This document shows positions 39,577-48,275 of a DNA stretch of 61,886 nt, piece after piece. The DNA is from Bacteroidales bacterium UBA4243 (lineage in GTDB: Bacteria; Bacteroidota; Bacteroidia; Bacteroidales; F082), in NCBI GenBank assembly GCA_002396205.1, contig DGXB01000051.1, positions 1 through 61,886 of the forward strand. Reading direction: 5' to 3'. A program made the translations under genes and the position numbers. Numbering within the stretch: position 1 is the stretch's first letter; each line of letters opens with the position of its first letter. Below the pieces are notes generated by a model that searched no databases, had not been told where the DNA came from, and was given only the letters and a program-made list of their open reading frames with translations.

Positions 39577-41901
39577 ATGAAGAGACTCTCACTCCTTATC
39601 GCCCTTATCCTTTCGGCTTCCGTTGCCTTGGAGGCCCAAACCACAACGAAAAAAACGAAACGCCCCAAGGTGGGCGTGGTGCTGGGTGGAGGCGGCGCAA
39701 AAGGTGCATCCCACATCGGCGTGTTGAAATATCTTGATGAAATGGGCATCCCCGTCGACTATGTGGCGGGCACCAGCATGGGCTCCATCATCGGCGGCCT
39801 CTACGCCATGGGCTACGAACCCGACGAGATGACGCGACTCATCTCGAACATCCAGTGGAACGAGATGATCGGCAACAAAATAGACCGCACCTACCTCTCC
39901 AAGGTCATGCGTGAACGGCGAAGCACCAACGTACTCAACCTCCCGTTTGGCGACGGCACGCTTCGCAAGCAAGCCGAAAAAGGCAACCTGCTCAGCCAGC
40001 TGCCGAGTGCCTACGTCAACAACAGCTCTTTGATCAACCTGTTCAACGACCTTTGCGTCGGCTATCAGGAGGAAATAGACTTCGACGACATGCCCATCCC
40101 CTTCGCTTGCGTGGCCACCGACCTCATCACGGGCAAGGAAGTGGTGCTGCGCCAAGGCAGCATGCCAACCGCGATGCGAGCCAGCATGGCCATCCCGGGT
40201 GTGTTTGCGCCCGTCGAGATAGGCCAATACGTCCTCGTCGACGGCGGTTTGGTCAACAATTTCCCTGCCGACGTGCTCAAGGAGATGGGGGCCGACATCA
40301 TCATTGGCGTTGAGGTGACAAGCGAGAAAGGCATCACGGCCAGCGACCTGAAGTCGCTGCCCCAAGTGATGGGCCGCCTGCTCATCAACACCACCAGCGC
40401 CAAACGCAAGGAGAACCGCGAGCTTTGCGACATCCGCATCGTGCCCGACATCACGGGCTTTGGAATGCTCAGCTTCACGCCAGAAGCCATCGATACCTTG
40501 GTCCATCGGGGTTACAAACAGGCAGAGAAGTATCACGACCAGTTGTTGGCCATCAAGCAACAACTTGACGCGGCCAATGGGACTTACGTCGGCAAACAGC
40601 TTCATGCCCCCAAGGCTCTCAACCTCTTGCAGGACTCGGTGTATATCAGTTCCATCAAAATCGAAGGCATTAGTGACCGCGAAAGCCGCTGGCTCATCCG
40701 CAAAGGCAAGCTGAAACCAGGGAGCTTCTATTCCAATGCCGACATCGAAAAGATGATGAGCATCTTCCGTGGCACGGGTAGCTTCGACGAAATCACCTAC
40801 ACCGTCAAGGAAAACGACCCGCTGCATCTTCAAGGTCCCACGACCGACGACTACGACCTCACCGTCAACGTGAAGCGCGCTGCACCTCATGTGATGGGTC
40901 TCGGCCTGCGCTACGACACCGAAGAAGGCGCCGCCTTGCTGCTCGGCATCAACTTCAACGAGAAACGCTTCGGCTCCTCCAAGTTCGGCCTTCAAGCCAA
41001 ACTCAGCTACAACCCAAAACTCAGCCTCTACTACACCTACTCGCGTTCGTCGCTTGCCAACTTCAACGTGTCAGCCGACTACAGGAACGAGCATTTCCGC
41101 ACCAGAGGCCTCCTCGACAAGTATGTCAACCTGCACTACCAGCAAATGAAGGTCAACGCCTACATCTCGGAGTTCCACCTGCTCAATTTCAGCACCAATG
41201 TGGGCGCATCATTCATCTATACGACCTACGACAAATCCTCCTTCGATGAAAGCTCTTACGATGATCACTATTTCGTTGACAATAAGATACTGGCTCCTTT
41301 CGTCATGATGCAATACGACAACTTGGACGACCCTTATTTTGCCAATCACGGCATCTTGGCCAACCTGAACAGCCATTATTACTACCTGACTTCCACTAGG
41401 GAGAAGTATTTCGACATCAACTACGCTTTCCAGGCTTATATCACGCCCGCCGACGGACGTTTCAGCATCATCCCGCAGGTGTATGGCCGCTATATCGGCA
41501 ACATCGTCAGCAATTCGCCGTTGGTCCAATACTACAATTTGAGAAACATAGGCGGAGGCGAAATAGCAGGGCGCCACTTCGAAAACCAAACGCCCTTCAT
41601 CGGCTTGACCAGCATCGAGGACTTGGACGAGAGCAATGCCAGCATCTTGCGTTTGGACTTGCGCTACAACTTCTTCGGCAAGCATTACCTGACGGCCATG
41701 TATAACACCTCGGTGCCATGGGGCATGTTGGGTACAGGCGGCATGTCGTTTACCGACATTTTCAATTTCATGACCCACGGTGCCGGGCTGAAGTATTCCT
41801 ACAACAGCATTCTGGGGCCCATTTCACTCACCGCCCACTGGTCCAACTATGCCGAGAAAAGCCGTTTCGGAGGCTATTTCTCGTTCGGCTATACGTTTTG
41901 A
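39577..41901 (+). CDS. Patatin-like phospholipase with POTRA-type and Omp85/BamA-type barrel domains
   Basis: 774 residues. The signal MKRLSLLIALILSASVALEA is followed by a patatin domain: VGVVLGGGGAKGASHIGVLK (oxyanion hole), GTSMGSIIGG (catalytic Ser) and VDGGLVNNFPAD (catalytic Asp). Residues about 355-425 look POTRA-like (VYISSIKIEGISDRESRWLI, GSFYSNADIEKMMSIFRGTG). The rest is a beta barrel ending FGGYFSFGYTF with the C-terminal Phe of BAM substrates. This is the PlpD-type plan (type V autotransport-like): a lipase carried to the outer membrane on its own barrel. Confidence 0.92.
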   Translation: MKRLSLLIALILSASVALEAQTTTKKTKRPKVGVVLGGGGAKGASHIGVLKYLDEMGIPVDYVAGTSMGSIIGGLYAMGYEPDEMTRLISNIQWNEMIGNKIDRTYLSKVMRERRSTNVLNLPFGDGTLRKQAEKGNLLSQLPSAYVNNSSLINLFNDLCVGYQEEIDFDDMPIPFACVATDLITGKEVVLRQGSMPTAMRASMAIPGVFAPVEIGQYVLVDGGLVNNFPADVLKEMGADIIIGVEVTSEKGITASDLKSLPQVMGRLLINTTSAKRKENRELCDIRIVPDITGFGMLSFTPEAIDTLVHRGYKQAEKYHDQLLAIKQQLDAANGTYVGKQLHAPKALNLLQDSVYISSIKIEGISDRESRWLIRKGKLKPGSFYSNADIEKMMSIFRGTGSFDEITYTVKENDPLHLQGPTTDDYDLTVNVKRAAPHVMGLGLRYDTEEGAALLLGINFNEKRFGSSKFGLQAKLSYNPKLSLYYTYSRSSLANFNVSADYRNEHFRTRGLLDKYVNLHYQQMKVNAYISEFHLLNFSTNVGASFIYTTYDKSSFDESSYDDHYFVDNKILAPFVMMQYDNLDDPYFANHGILANLNSHYYYLTSTREKYFDINYAFQAYITPADGRFSIIPQVYGRYIGNIVSNSPLVQYYNLRNIGGGEIAGRHFENQTPFIGLTSIEDLDESNASILRLDLRYNFFGKHYLTAMYNTSVPWGMLGTGGMSFTDIFNFMTHGAGLKYSYNSILGPISLTAHWSNYAEKSRFGGYFSFGYTF

Positions 41902-41936
41902 TTAGGTAGGAGTTGTTCGATTGGGGGATGTTCAAT

Positions 41937-41967
41937 AATAGGGCTGTCACAGTGTGGCAGCCCTATT
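41937..41967. terminator. Bidirectional terminator between the patatin and T9SS-cargo genes
   Basis: AATAGGGCTGTCAC (41937-41950) and GTGGCAGCCCTATT (41954-41967) form a 14-bp stem with an AGT loop between convergent genes. Confidence 0.85.
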
Positions 41968-41972
41968 GTATG

Positions 41973-43364
41973 TCAGTGTTTCACAACAAATTTCATTGTC
42001 TTTTCATTGGCCTTGACAAAATAGACGCCGTTTTCGTAACCAGCCGTGTTGATGCGGAGTTCGGTGCCGTTGGCCTCAAACTCGTCCATCTTCTGCCCAA
42101 GCATGTTGTAGACGCGCACCGTGCCAAGGCTTTCGCCCTTGAGGGTCACGAAGTCGTTGGCAGGGTTGGGAAAGAGGGTGATGGAAGCCTCGTTTTCATT
42201 CACTGACCAAGTGTCGTCCACCATGACCACAAATTGCGCCCTTGGCAGGTTGCTCCACAAGGTGACGACATCGGGGACAATACTCTTGCCAACTATTGAA
42301 CACTCAATACCAAGTTCAACAGATTCGCCTTGCGGAATAGTGAATTCCAGCGGAAAATTGCAATCGAACATTTCATGACCATCCAAGGTGAAGTTCAACC
42401 ACCACATCTCGTCGCATGTATTGGTTACGATTGCATCAACTTCGGTGTTGTTATAAACGGTAATCCAAGTCAATTCGCCCCAATTCAAATTAACCGTATC
42501 CATGCTGAAGGTCAGTGTTTCGTCAAGCATCGGCAGGGTGGTGAAGGTTGCAAGCACAACCTCGCCCAGTTCTCCATTAATGTCGGAAGGCACGGCATAA
42601 ATGGCAAATTCCATGTTGGGCTCCAAGTTGGGGAAGGTATTGGTGAAGACCCCTTCGCCAAGAATGCCAAGTGTGTTTACGATTTCTGGCACAGAGAGAC
42701 CCATCATTTGCACCCAGCCTTCCATGGCGCTTTCGGTGGTCAGCATATACCTGTAGGAGACACAGTCCTCGTTAGGCGTGAAAGTGGCCGTGACGCTGGA
42801 GTCAGTCACATCGTCGATGTTGATAGTCACTTGCGGGTCGTAGCTTGGTGTGTTGCAGTCGTGCTGCTCCAAGCCATGTTGTTCCAAGGCAGCGATGACC
42901 GTCTGGGCATTGTTGATGGGCCACAAGTCGTTGATGACGATGGAACGGTCGGGGGCGATGAGGATGAGCGTGGGATAGGCCGGAATTTGGTATTGGTTGC
43001 AAATGGCGGTGCCGCCGGCCTCACCGCTGATGGTGGGATATTCCACGCCGTAGGTGTTCACCCAGTTGAGGCAGGCTGCTTCGCTGTCGCCCGTGGCGAT
43101 TTCCATGTAGAACACGTCGTGCATGTTGCAGCCCATGGCGTAGTAGGATTCCACGATTTTGGGCGTGGCTTGCTGGCACGGCCCGCAGGTGGTGAAGAAG
43201 AAGTCGATGAGCACGGCTTGGCCACCGTCGAGGATGTCGAACAGGTGCACTTCGGTGCCGTGAACGTCCGTGGCCGTGAAGTCGACGGCGGTGGTGAGCG
43301 GACATTGCGCTTTCAGGCCAAGACCGAGGGCCAGCGCGAGGATGAGGGTAAATGCTTTTTTCAT
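41973..43364 (-). CDS. Secreted thioredoxin-fold protein with T9SS type A C-terminal signal
   Basis: 463 residues. Signal MKKAFTLILALALGLGLKAQ. Residues 20-175 are a thioredoxin/TlpA-like domain with a CGPC redox motif (FFFTTCGPCQQATPKIVE) and QIPAYPTLILIAP carrying the cis-Pro. A middle region has FN3-like sequence (SVTATFTPNEDCVSYRYML). The last 80 residues form the T9SS signal: SITLFPNPANDFVTLKGESL, VRVYNMLGQKMDEFE, YENGVYFVKANEK. It is exported across the outer membrane and probably displayed on the surface; redox activity there is inferred. Confidence 0.92.
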   Translation of the reverse strand: MKKAFTLILALALGLGLKAQCPLTTAVDFTATDVHGTEVHLFDILDGGQAVLIDFFFTTCGPCQQATPKIVESYYAMGCNMHDVFYMEIATGDSEAACLNWVNTYGVEYPTISGEAGGTAICNQYQIPAYPTLILIAPDRSIVINDLWPINNAQTVIAALEQHGLEQHDCNTPSYDPQVTINIDDVTDSSVTATFTPNEDCVSYRYMLTTESAMEGWVQMMGLSVPEIVNTLGILGEGVFTNTFPNLEPNMEFAIYAVPSDINGELGEVVLATFTTLPMLDETLTFSMDTVNLNWGELTWITVYNNTEVDAIVTNTCDEMWWLNFTLDGHEMFDCNFPLEFTIPQGESVELGIECSIVGKSIVPDVVTLWSNLPRAQFVVMVDDTWSVNENEASITLFPNPANDFVTLKGESLGTVRVYNMLGQKMDEFEANGTELRINTAGYENGVYFVKANEKTMKFVVKH

Positions 43365-43399
43365 AGGATAATTAATTAATAAGGTTTGTCGGGGACAAA

Positions 43400-43485
43400 G
43401 ATAGGGATTTTTTGATTTAAAGATTAAAGATTTAAAATTTAAAGATTTAAAGATTCAAAATTTAAAGATTCAAAATTCAAAAATG
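43400..43485. repeat. AT-rich tandem repeat of the ATTTAAAGATT type
   Basis: Degenerate copies of AAAGATTTAAAATTTAAAGA and AAAGATTCAAAATT fill the spacer downstream of the T9SS cargo start. This is low-complexity sequence without a visible gene. Confidence 0.7.
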
Positions 43486-43489
43486 AAAC

Positions 43490-43624
43490 AAAAGGAAGCT
43501 CCTACGGAGCATAACGAAACGGGGTGTTGGGCTATGTTATTAAAAGATAGCTCCTACGGAGCATTGGCTGGGCGTTCTGTTTTGTTGTTCTATTAAAAGA
43601 TAGCTCCTACGGAGCAGGTTTTAA
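43490..43624. repeat. REP-like GCTCCTACGGAGC repeat, cluster 2 (three copies)
   Basis: Cores at 43498-43510, 43550-43562 and 43603-43615, with spacing of 52 and 53 bases. The intervening sequences begin ATAACG or ATTGGC and end TTAAAAGATA. The last copy is followed by AGGTTTTA. Confidence 0.9.
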
Positions 43625-43676
43625 TGCCACATGTTGTTTTTTCGAGGCGTTTTGCGTCATTGCAAACATTAGCTAT

Positions 43677-43780
43677 GCCAACTCAAAACTACTAACTACT
43701 AACTCAAAACTACTAACTACTAACTACTAACTGCAAACTACAAACTACTCTAAACTCTAAACCCTAAACTCTAAACTAAT
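43677..43780. repeat. Tandem CTAACTA / CTAAACT short repeats
   Basis: Runs of AACTCAAAACTACTAACTA change into CTCTAAACCCTAAACTCTAA. This is low-complexity DNA just past the lptD stop, and no gene is seen. Confidence 0.7.
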
Positions 43781-46646
43781 TATCGCGGTAATCCTTCTTC
43801 TTCTCATACTTCAAGTCCTTCAACGCTTGCGCCTTCACGTTGATGGTGAAATTCCAGCTCTTGTAGCTGCCAATAGGGATCCAGTTGAAGCGCATCTCCC
43901 AGCAGTGCAGGTCGCGGTAGACGCTGATGTTGGTGTAGCTGATGCTGTTGTTGACGAAGTCCCAGCCGGTCGAGAAGGAGATCTTCCACTTGGGCGTGAT
44001 GCTGATGTCGCCGTTGAGGCCGATGGTGTGCACATGCGTGTTGGTGGCGATGCCCATGAAGGCGGCGTAGGCGATGGAAGTCGTGTAGGTGAGGTTATAG
44101 CTCAGCGAGAGCGACCAGGGCGTGGTCCAGTCGATATAGCCGTTGGGGTTGCCGAGGATTTCGTTGAGCTCGTCGGGGTCGAACATGCCCGACTTCCGTG
44201 CGTTCTCGTTGATTTCGTCGCGCAAGGCCTGGCTGCCCTTCTCCCCTTTCAGTTTCTTGAGGTCGTTTTGGTTGAAGCTGTAGCTGAGGCTGAAACGCCA
44301 CGTCGAATTCGTCTTGCGGAACAGCCGTCCGTTTTCGGTGAGTTCGAAGCGGTTGATGCGGCGTCCTAACGAGTCGGCGGCATAGGGGTCCCACGAACTG
44401 CTGTAGTTGATGCCCAGCTTCTTGAACAAGGTGGTGCGCCCGCTGATGGAAATCGGCGAGAAATTGACCGAATCCTTGGTGACGTCGTAGTTGCCCGAAA
44501 TGCTGAACGACTCCAAGATAGGGATTTTCGTCAAGCCCGTGATGGTGTCGCTTGCCGATGGCACCTTGATTTCCAGGTTGTTGTTGAAATTATAGGTGAG
44601 CAGTCCCTGTTGGGTTTGCGAAGGCGTTCCATAAAGGGCGCGGTCGAACTTGTTGTAGATCTGTTCCTTGCCTTCGCCGTCGATGTAGGAACCGTAGACG
44701 CCCCATTTCGGGTCGCCGAAGTTGGGACGGTAGGTGAAGCCGATGTCGGGCGTGAACACGTGCCGGATGGCCCGGATGGGGCCTTTGGCGAAGTTGACCA
44801 TGCCATAGATTTTGGTGGTGAGCTTGGTGCTCACGCTGAAGTCGACCAAGTTGCGGAAGCCGAAGATGGTGTCGGTTTGCAGATGGCCGGTCGAGTCGGT
44901 GTCGTGGATCCACTGTTTCTCGAAGCGGTTGAAGTACATATAGTCGTTGAGCGTCACGTTGTTGGTCCACGAGAAATGCTTGAACAGCTTGATGGTGGCG
45001 CCGATGGGCATGGTGTGTTTGATGCCCATTTGGGCATAGTTGTGGATCATGTTGCGCGCCCAGCCGCCAAAGTCGTCGGTGAAGCCCTTGAACAAGACAG
45101 TGTCGACGCCGTTGACATACATCTTTCCGTTCATCGTGTAGCCCATGCTGAGGCTTTGGTACCAGCGTTTCTTGCCTGCCTTGCCGACATTCTGCAAAGG
45201 ATAGAACGTGTTGACGTTCAAGGTGAGTTCGGGCAACGAGGCGGTCACCTGCCGCGTCAGCGTGTTTTGGCTGTGGTTGGCGTTGACGGTGAGGTAGACC
45301 TTGCCGCCGAAGTTGGTCTGGTAGGCGATACTCGACTGGAAGGTGTTGCTCAGCTGGTCGTTGACGGTCGTGGCGTTGTATTTGTTGAAGTTGGAACTCA
45401 CGATGTTGACGTTGGCCGAGAAGCTGCGCCTCGGGTGGGCCTTGGTGTCCTGCTTGTGGGTCCATCTGATCTTGAAGTCGGTGCTTTCCTGGTAGTCGGC
45501 GGCGCCCTTCGTGCCTATCTTGTTGACGGCGAAGCCCAACGCTATCGAGCCGTTGTGCTTGTAGCGCTTGTTGTAGCGGAACGTCGGCTTGATGCCCCAC
45601 GAGCCACGGGTGTAGATGTCGCCGAGCACCTGCAAGTCGTAATAGTCGTTGATGGCCCAGTAATAGCCGCCGTTTTCGAGGTAGAAGCCTCGGTTGGCCG
45701 ACTCGCCGTAGGTGGGGATGATGATGCCCGACTTCTTGCCTTTCGTGTTGGGAATCATGGCGAAAGGCAGGGCCAACGGCAACGGGATGTCGGCGACGGT
45801 CATGTAGATGGGGCCGGTGACGATCTTGTCGTCGGGGATGACCTTGGCCTTGGTGAACTTGAACTGGTAGTGCGGGTGCTCCTTGAGGTCGCAGGTGGTG
45901 TAGCCGCCCGTGCGGATGTTGATGGTGTTGTCGTCCATGCGCTTGATGCGCTCGCCGTGGAGGTAGCCGCCTTGCTCCTCGGTCCACACCTTGGTGATGA
46001 TGCCTTTCTTCGTCTTGAAGTTGTAAAGCATCTCGTTGGCCTCAAACGTCGATTCGCCTTGGGTGAACACGGGCCTCCCCTGCCATTTGCCCAACGAGTC
46101 CAAAACGCCGTAAGCCTTGCAGGTGCTGGTCTCGAGGTCGAACTCAAGGCAGGTGGCTTTCAGGGTGATGTCGTCGTATTTCGCCTCGGCGTTGCCGTAA
46201 TAGTAGATTTTCTTCTGGTTCATGTCGCGATACGACGAGTCGGAGGCCGAGCAGATCACCTGCACCTCGATGGCCGAGTTGGAGCGCGGCGGGGTGATGT
46301 GGCGGCGCTTGGCGTGTTTCAGGGTGTCGTAACGCAACGAATCGATGGCTACAATGCTGTCGGCAGGAAGGCGCAAAGTGTCGTTCGTCGCCAACGAATC
46401 AATGGCAGGAGGCACTATTGAATCGGTCGGGATGCTGTCGACCATCATCGTGATCGTGTCGACGATGCGCTCTTCAATCTTGGTCGTGTCAGCCACAATG
46501 CTGTCAACTGCAACAGGCTCAAAATCATGCTTATCTTTCTCAATATGAGCGGTTTGCTTGCAGCCGTAAAACAACACGACCATCGCGGCAAGCAACGAAA
46601 AAGCCGCCGTTGGAAAATATTTCTTATGTGCCGTGCGTTTTGTCAA
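43776..46646 (-). CDS. lptD: LptD-type outer-membrane LPS assembly protein
   Basis: About 956 residues. LptD forms the barrel that inserts lipopolysaccharide into the outer leaflet. The N-terminus has a hydrophobic signal (AAFSLLAAMVVLFYGC), a Thr/Asp/Ser-rich spacer (DSIVPPAIDSLATNDTLRLP), then the OstA-like jellyroll (KKIYYYGNAEAKYDDITLKA, GYTTCDLKEHPHYQFKFTKA) and IPLPLALPFAMIPNTKGKKS at the barrel entry; the long barrel follows. No ATG lies near the signal. The frame runs up to a TTG at 46697, but the promoter box lies inside it, so a TTG at 46646 is chosen; the start is uncertain. Confidence 0.88.
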   Translation of the reverse strand: MTKRTAHKKYFPTAAFSLLAAMVVLFYGCKQTAHIEKDKHDFEPVAVDSIVADTTKIEERIVDTITMMVDSIPTDSIVPPAIDSLATNDTLRLPADSIVAIDSLRYDTLKHAKRRHITPPRSNSAIEVQVICSASDSSYRDMNQKKIYYYGNAEAKYDDITLKATCLEFDLETSTCKAYGVLDSLGKWQGRPVFTQGESTFEANEMLYNFKTKKGIITKVWTEEQGGYLHGERIKRMDDNTINIRTGGYTTCDLKEHPHYQFKFTKAKVIPDDKIVTGPIYMTVADIPLPLALPFAMIPNTKGKKSGIIIPTYGESANRGFYLENGGYYWAINDYYDLQVLGDIYTRGSWGIKPTFRYNKRYKHNGSIALGFAVNKIGTKGAADYQESTDFKIRWTHKQDTKAHPRRSFSANVNIVSSNFNKYNATTVNDQLSNTFQSSIAYQTNFGGKVYLTVNANHSQNTLTRQVTASLPELTLNVNTFYPLQNVGKAGKKRWYQSLSMGYTMNGKMYVNGVDTVLFKGFTDDFGGWARNMIHNYAQMGIKHTMPIGATIKLFKHFSWTNNVTLNDYMYFNRFEKQWIHDTDSTGHLQTDTIFGFRNLVDFSVSTKLTTKIYGMVNFAKGPIRAIRHVFTPDIGFTYRPNFGDPKWGVYGSYIDGEGKEQIYNKFDRALYGTPSQTQQGLLTYNFNNNLEIKVPSASDTITGLTKIPILESFSISGNYDVTKDSVNFSPISISGRTTLFKKLGINYSSSWDPYAADSLGRRINRFELTENGRLFRKTNSTWRFSLSYSFNQNDLKKLKGEKGSQALRDEINENARKSGMFDPDELNEILGNPNGYIDWTTPWSLSLSYNLTYTTSIAYAAFMGIATNTHVHTIGLNGDISITPKWKISFSTGWDFVNNSISYTNISVYRDLHCWEMRFNWIPIGSYKSWNFTINVKAQALKDLKYEKKKDYRDN

Positions 46647-46684
46647 TGCGAAAACGATTACTTTTGTACGCTTGAAATTCGCTG

Positions 46685-46692
46685 CAAAGATA
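46685..46692 (-). promoter_or_regulatory. Promoter -7 box for lptD
   Basis: Reverse-strand TATCTTTG. It overlaps the first codons of the longest open frame and so argues for a downstream non-ATG start. Confidence 0.55.
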
Positions 46693-46739
46693 AACAAATG
46701 AACTTTATGAACTATGGTTCAATTTAATTCCGGTTTACT

Positions 46740-47831
46740 ATGATAGAACGAAAGATTTCCCGATTTGGTGTTTTGCTCTTGATTTTTATGCTGCCTTTGT
46801 TCGCCTTGGCCCAGAAGGGCGAGAAGATACAGACCATCGTCATCGACGCGGGCCATGGCGGAAAGGACACGGGCGCCTTGGGCAAGGTGACCACCGAAAA
46901 GGCCATCAACCTGGCCGTGGCCAAGAAGTTTGGGGCCTACATCGAAGAGAACATGCCCGATGTGAAGGTGGTCTACACGCGCAAGACCGACAAGTTCATC
47001 GAGCTGAGCGAACGTGCCGCCATTGCCAACCGCAACAACGCCGACGTGTTCGTCTCGATCCACGTCAACTCGACCGAGGGCACCACCACCGCCAACGGTG
47101 CGGAGACCTACGTGATGGGTGAGTCGAAAAACGAGAAGAACCTCGCCGTGGCAAAGAAGGAAAACGCCTCCATCCTCTTGGAAGACAATACAGACGCCTA
47201 CGACAACTTCGACCCCAACAGCACCGAGGCCTACATCCTCTTCTCGCTGTCGCAGAGCATGTACCAAAAGCAGAGCCTCGACATCGCCGACAAGGTGCAG
47301 AAGCAGTTTGCCGCCAGGGGCCGCCACGACCGTGGCGTGCAGCAGGCGGGGTTCCTCGTGCTTTGGAAGACCGCCATGCCGAGCATCTTGGTGGAACTTG
47401 GATTCATCAACAACGCCAAGGAAGAGCAGTTCCTCAACTCGGAGAAGGGGCAGACGCAGATGGCCTTGGCACTCTATCGCGCCTTCGAGGACTACAAGCG
47501 CGAGTTTGAGGCCGAGAACCACACCGCCGCCAAGCCCGAAGCGACAAAGTCGGCGGCTACGGGCGACACCTATTTCGCCGTCCAGTTTGCCAGCCGCGAC
47601 AAGAAGGTGGCTTCCACTGACAAGGCTTTTAGCGGCGTGAAGGAGGTTTCGGTTTACGAATACAACGGCGCGTTCCGTTACATTTCGGGAAGGTTTACCA
47701 GCAAGGAAGCCGCCACCAAGCGCCAAGCCGAGCTGCGTGCCATGGGCTACAAGGACGCTTTCGTGGTGGCCTTCGTCAACGGCGAGCGCGGCACCATCAA
47801 GCAGGCCGAGGCAGCGCTGAACGGAAAATAA
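46740..47831 (+). CDS. N-acetylmuramoyl-L-alanine amidase with SPOR domain
   Basis: 363 residues. A signal peptide (SRFGVLLLIFMLPLFALAQ) precedes an Amidase_3 domain: TIVIDAGHGGKDTGALG (zinc His), TEKAINLAVAKKF, VFVSIHVNSTE (zinc His) and SILVELGFINNAKEEQFL (catalytic Glu). Residues about 285-360 are a SPOR-type septal peptidoglycan-binding domain (YFAVQFASRDKKVAS, YRYISGRFTSKEAATKRQAE-like). It cuts the peptide side chain from peptidoglycan at division. It is divergent from lptD, an envelope pairing. Confidence 0.94.
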   Translation: MIERKISRFGVLLLIFMLPLFALAQKGEKIQTIVIDAGHGGKDTGALGKVTTEKAINLAVAKKFGAYIEENMPDVKVVYTRKTDKFIELSERAAIANRNNADVFVSIHVNSTEGTTTANGAETYVMGESKNEKNLAVAKKENASILLEDNTDAYDNFDPNSTEAYILFSLSQSMYQKQSLDIADKVQKQFAARGRHDRGVQQAGFLVLWKTAMPSILVELGFINNAKEEQFLNSEKGQTQMALALYRAFEDYKREFEAENHTAAKPEATKSAATGDTYFAVQFASRDKKVASTDKAFSGVKEVSVYEYNGAFRYISGRFTSKEAATKRQAELRAMGYKDAFVVAFVNGERGTIKQAEAALNGK

Positions 47832-47969
47832 CTTGACGAAGTGCTCTTAGACCACCTGTTTTCACCCGAATAAGATTTTATATCTCATTGATTACCAACA
47901 ATTTACACCACCAGTGCAAAATACTTGAAATATTTCTACGTAAAGTGTTGATTGATAGGTAAAAATACC

Positions 47970-47977
47970 TATTTTTG
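47970..47977 (+). promoter_or_regulatory. Promoter -7 box for the giant surface-protein gene, with a long leader
   Basis: TATTTTTG with a TTG at the -33 position (47948-47950). It predicts a leader of about 290 bases before the ATG at 48276. Confidence 0.65.
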
Positions 47978-48048
47978 CAGATTATTTCAACGGCTCCAAA
48001 AACCGTGAGGCCAAGGGGCAAGAGAGCAATACAAATAAACATTTTATC

Positions 48049-48222
48049 ATGCGCAAAATGAATGCGTTACATTACTACAACACGACTACGACAAGTCACC
48101 AATCTGAACCTGCCCCAGCCGCGCTGCACGCAATGCAAGGCATAGGGCAACCACGACCCAACCTGTTCCGACAAGCCCAACCAGCAATGGGCTTGCCTAA
48201 GGCATTTTCATTTCGCAGATAA
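48049..48222 (+). CDS. Possible leader ORF in the 5' region of the giant gene
   Basis: An ATG-started 57-codon frame, too short to be certain. It begins MRKMNALHYYNTTTTSHQSE and continues rich in Pro, Gln and Ala (PAPAALHAMQGIGQPRPN), ending KAFSFRR. Two Tyr codons and four Thr codons in a row recall attenuator leader peptides. A hairpin CAAGCCCA/TGGGCTTG (48172-48195) overlaps its end. It may be a real regulatory leader peptide or chance. Confidence 0.3.
   Translation: MRKMNALHYYNTTTTSHQSEPAPAALHAMQGIGQPRPNLFRQAQPAMGLPKAFSFRR
48172..48195 (+). promoter_or_regulatory. Hairpin in the leader of the giant gene
   Basis: CAAGCCCA (48172-48179) and TGGGCTTG (48188-48195) form an 8-bp stem with an 8-base loop. 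There is no T run immediately after, so it is not a standard terminator. Confidence 0.4.
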
Positions 48223-48275
48223 TTTTTTGGGAGCCATCCCACTTACCATAATTTTGAATAATAACTAACAAATCA

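Noticed and set aside
43677..43780. Telomere-like CTAAACCC repeats
   Set aside because: Short degenerate runs in an internal spacer; only low-complexity sequence is supported.
44610..46421. 603-codon plus-strand frame opposite lptD
   Set aside because: Shadow created by codon bias; low-complexity Val/Asp/Gly-rich translation.
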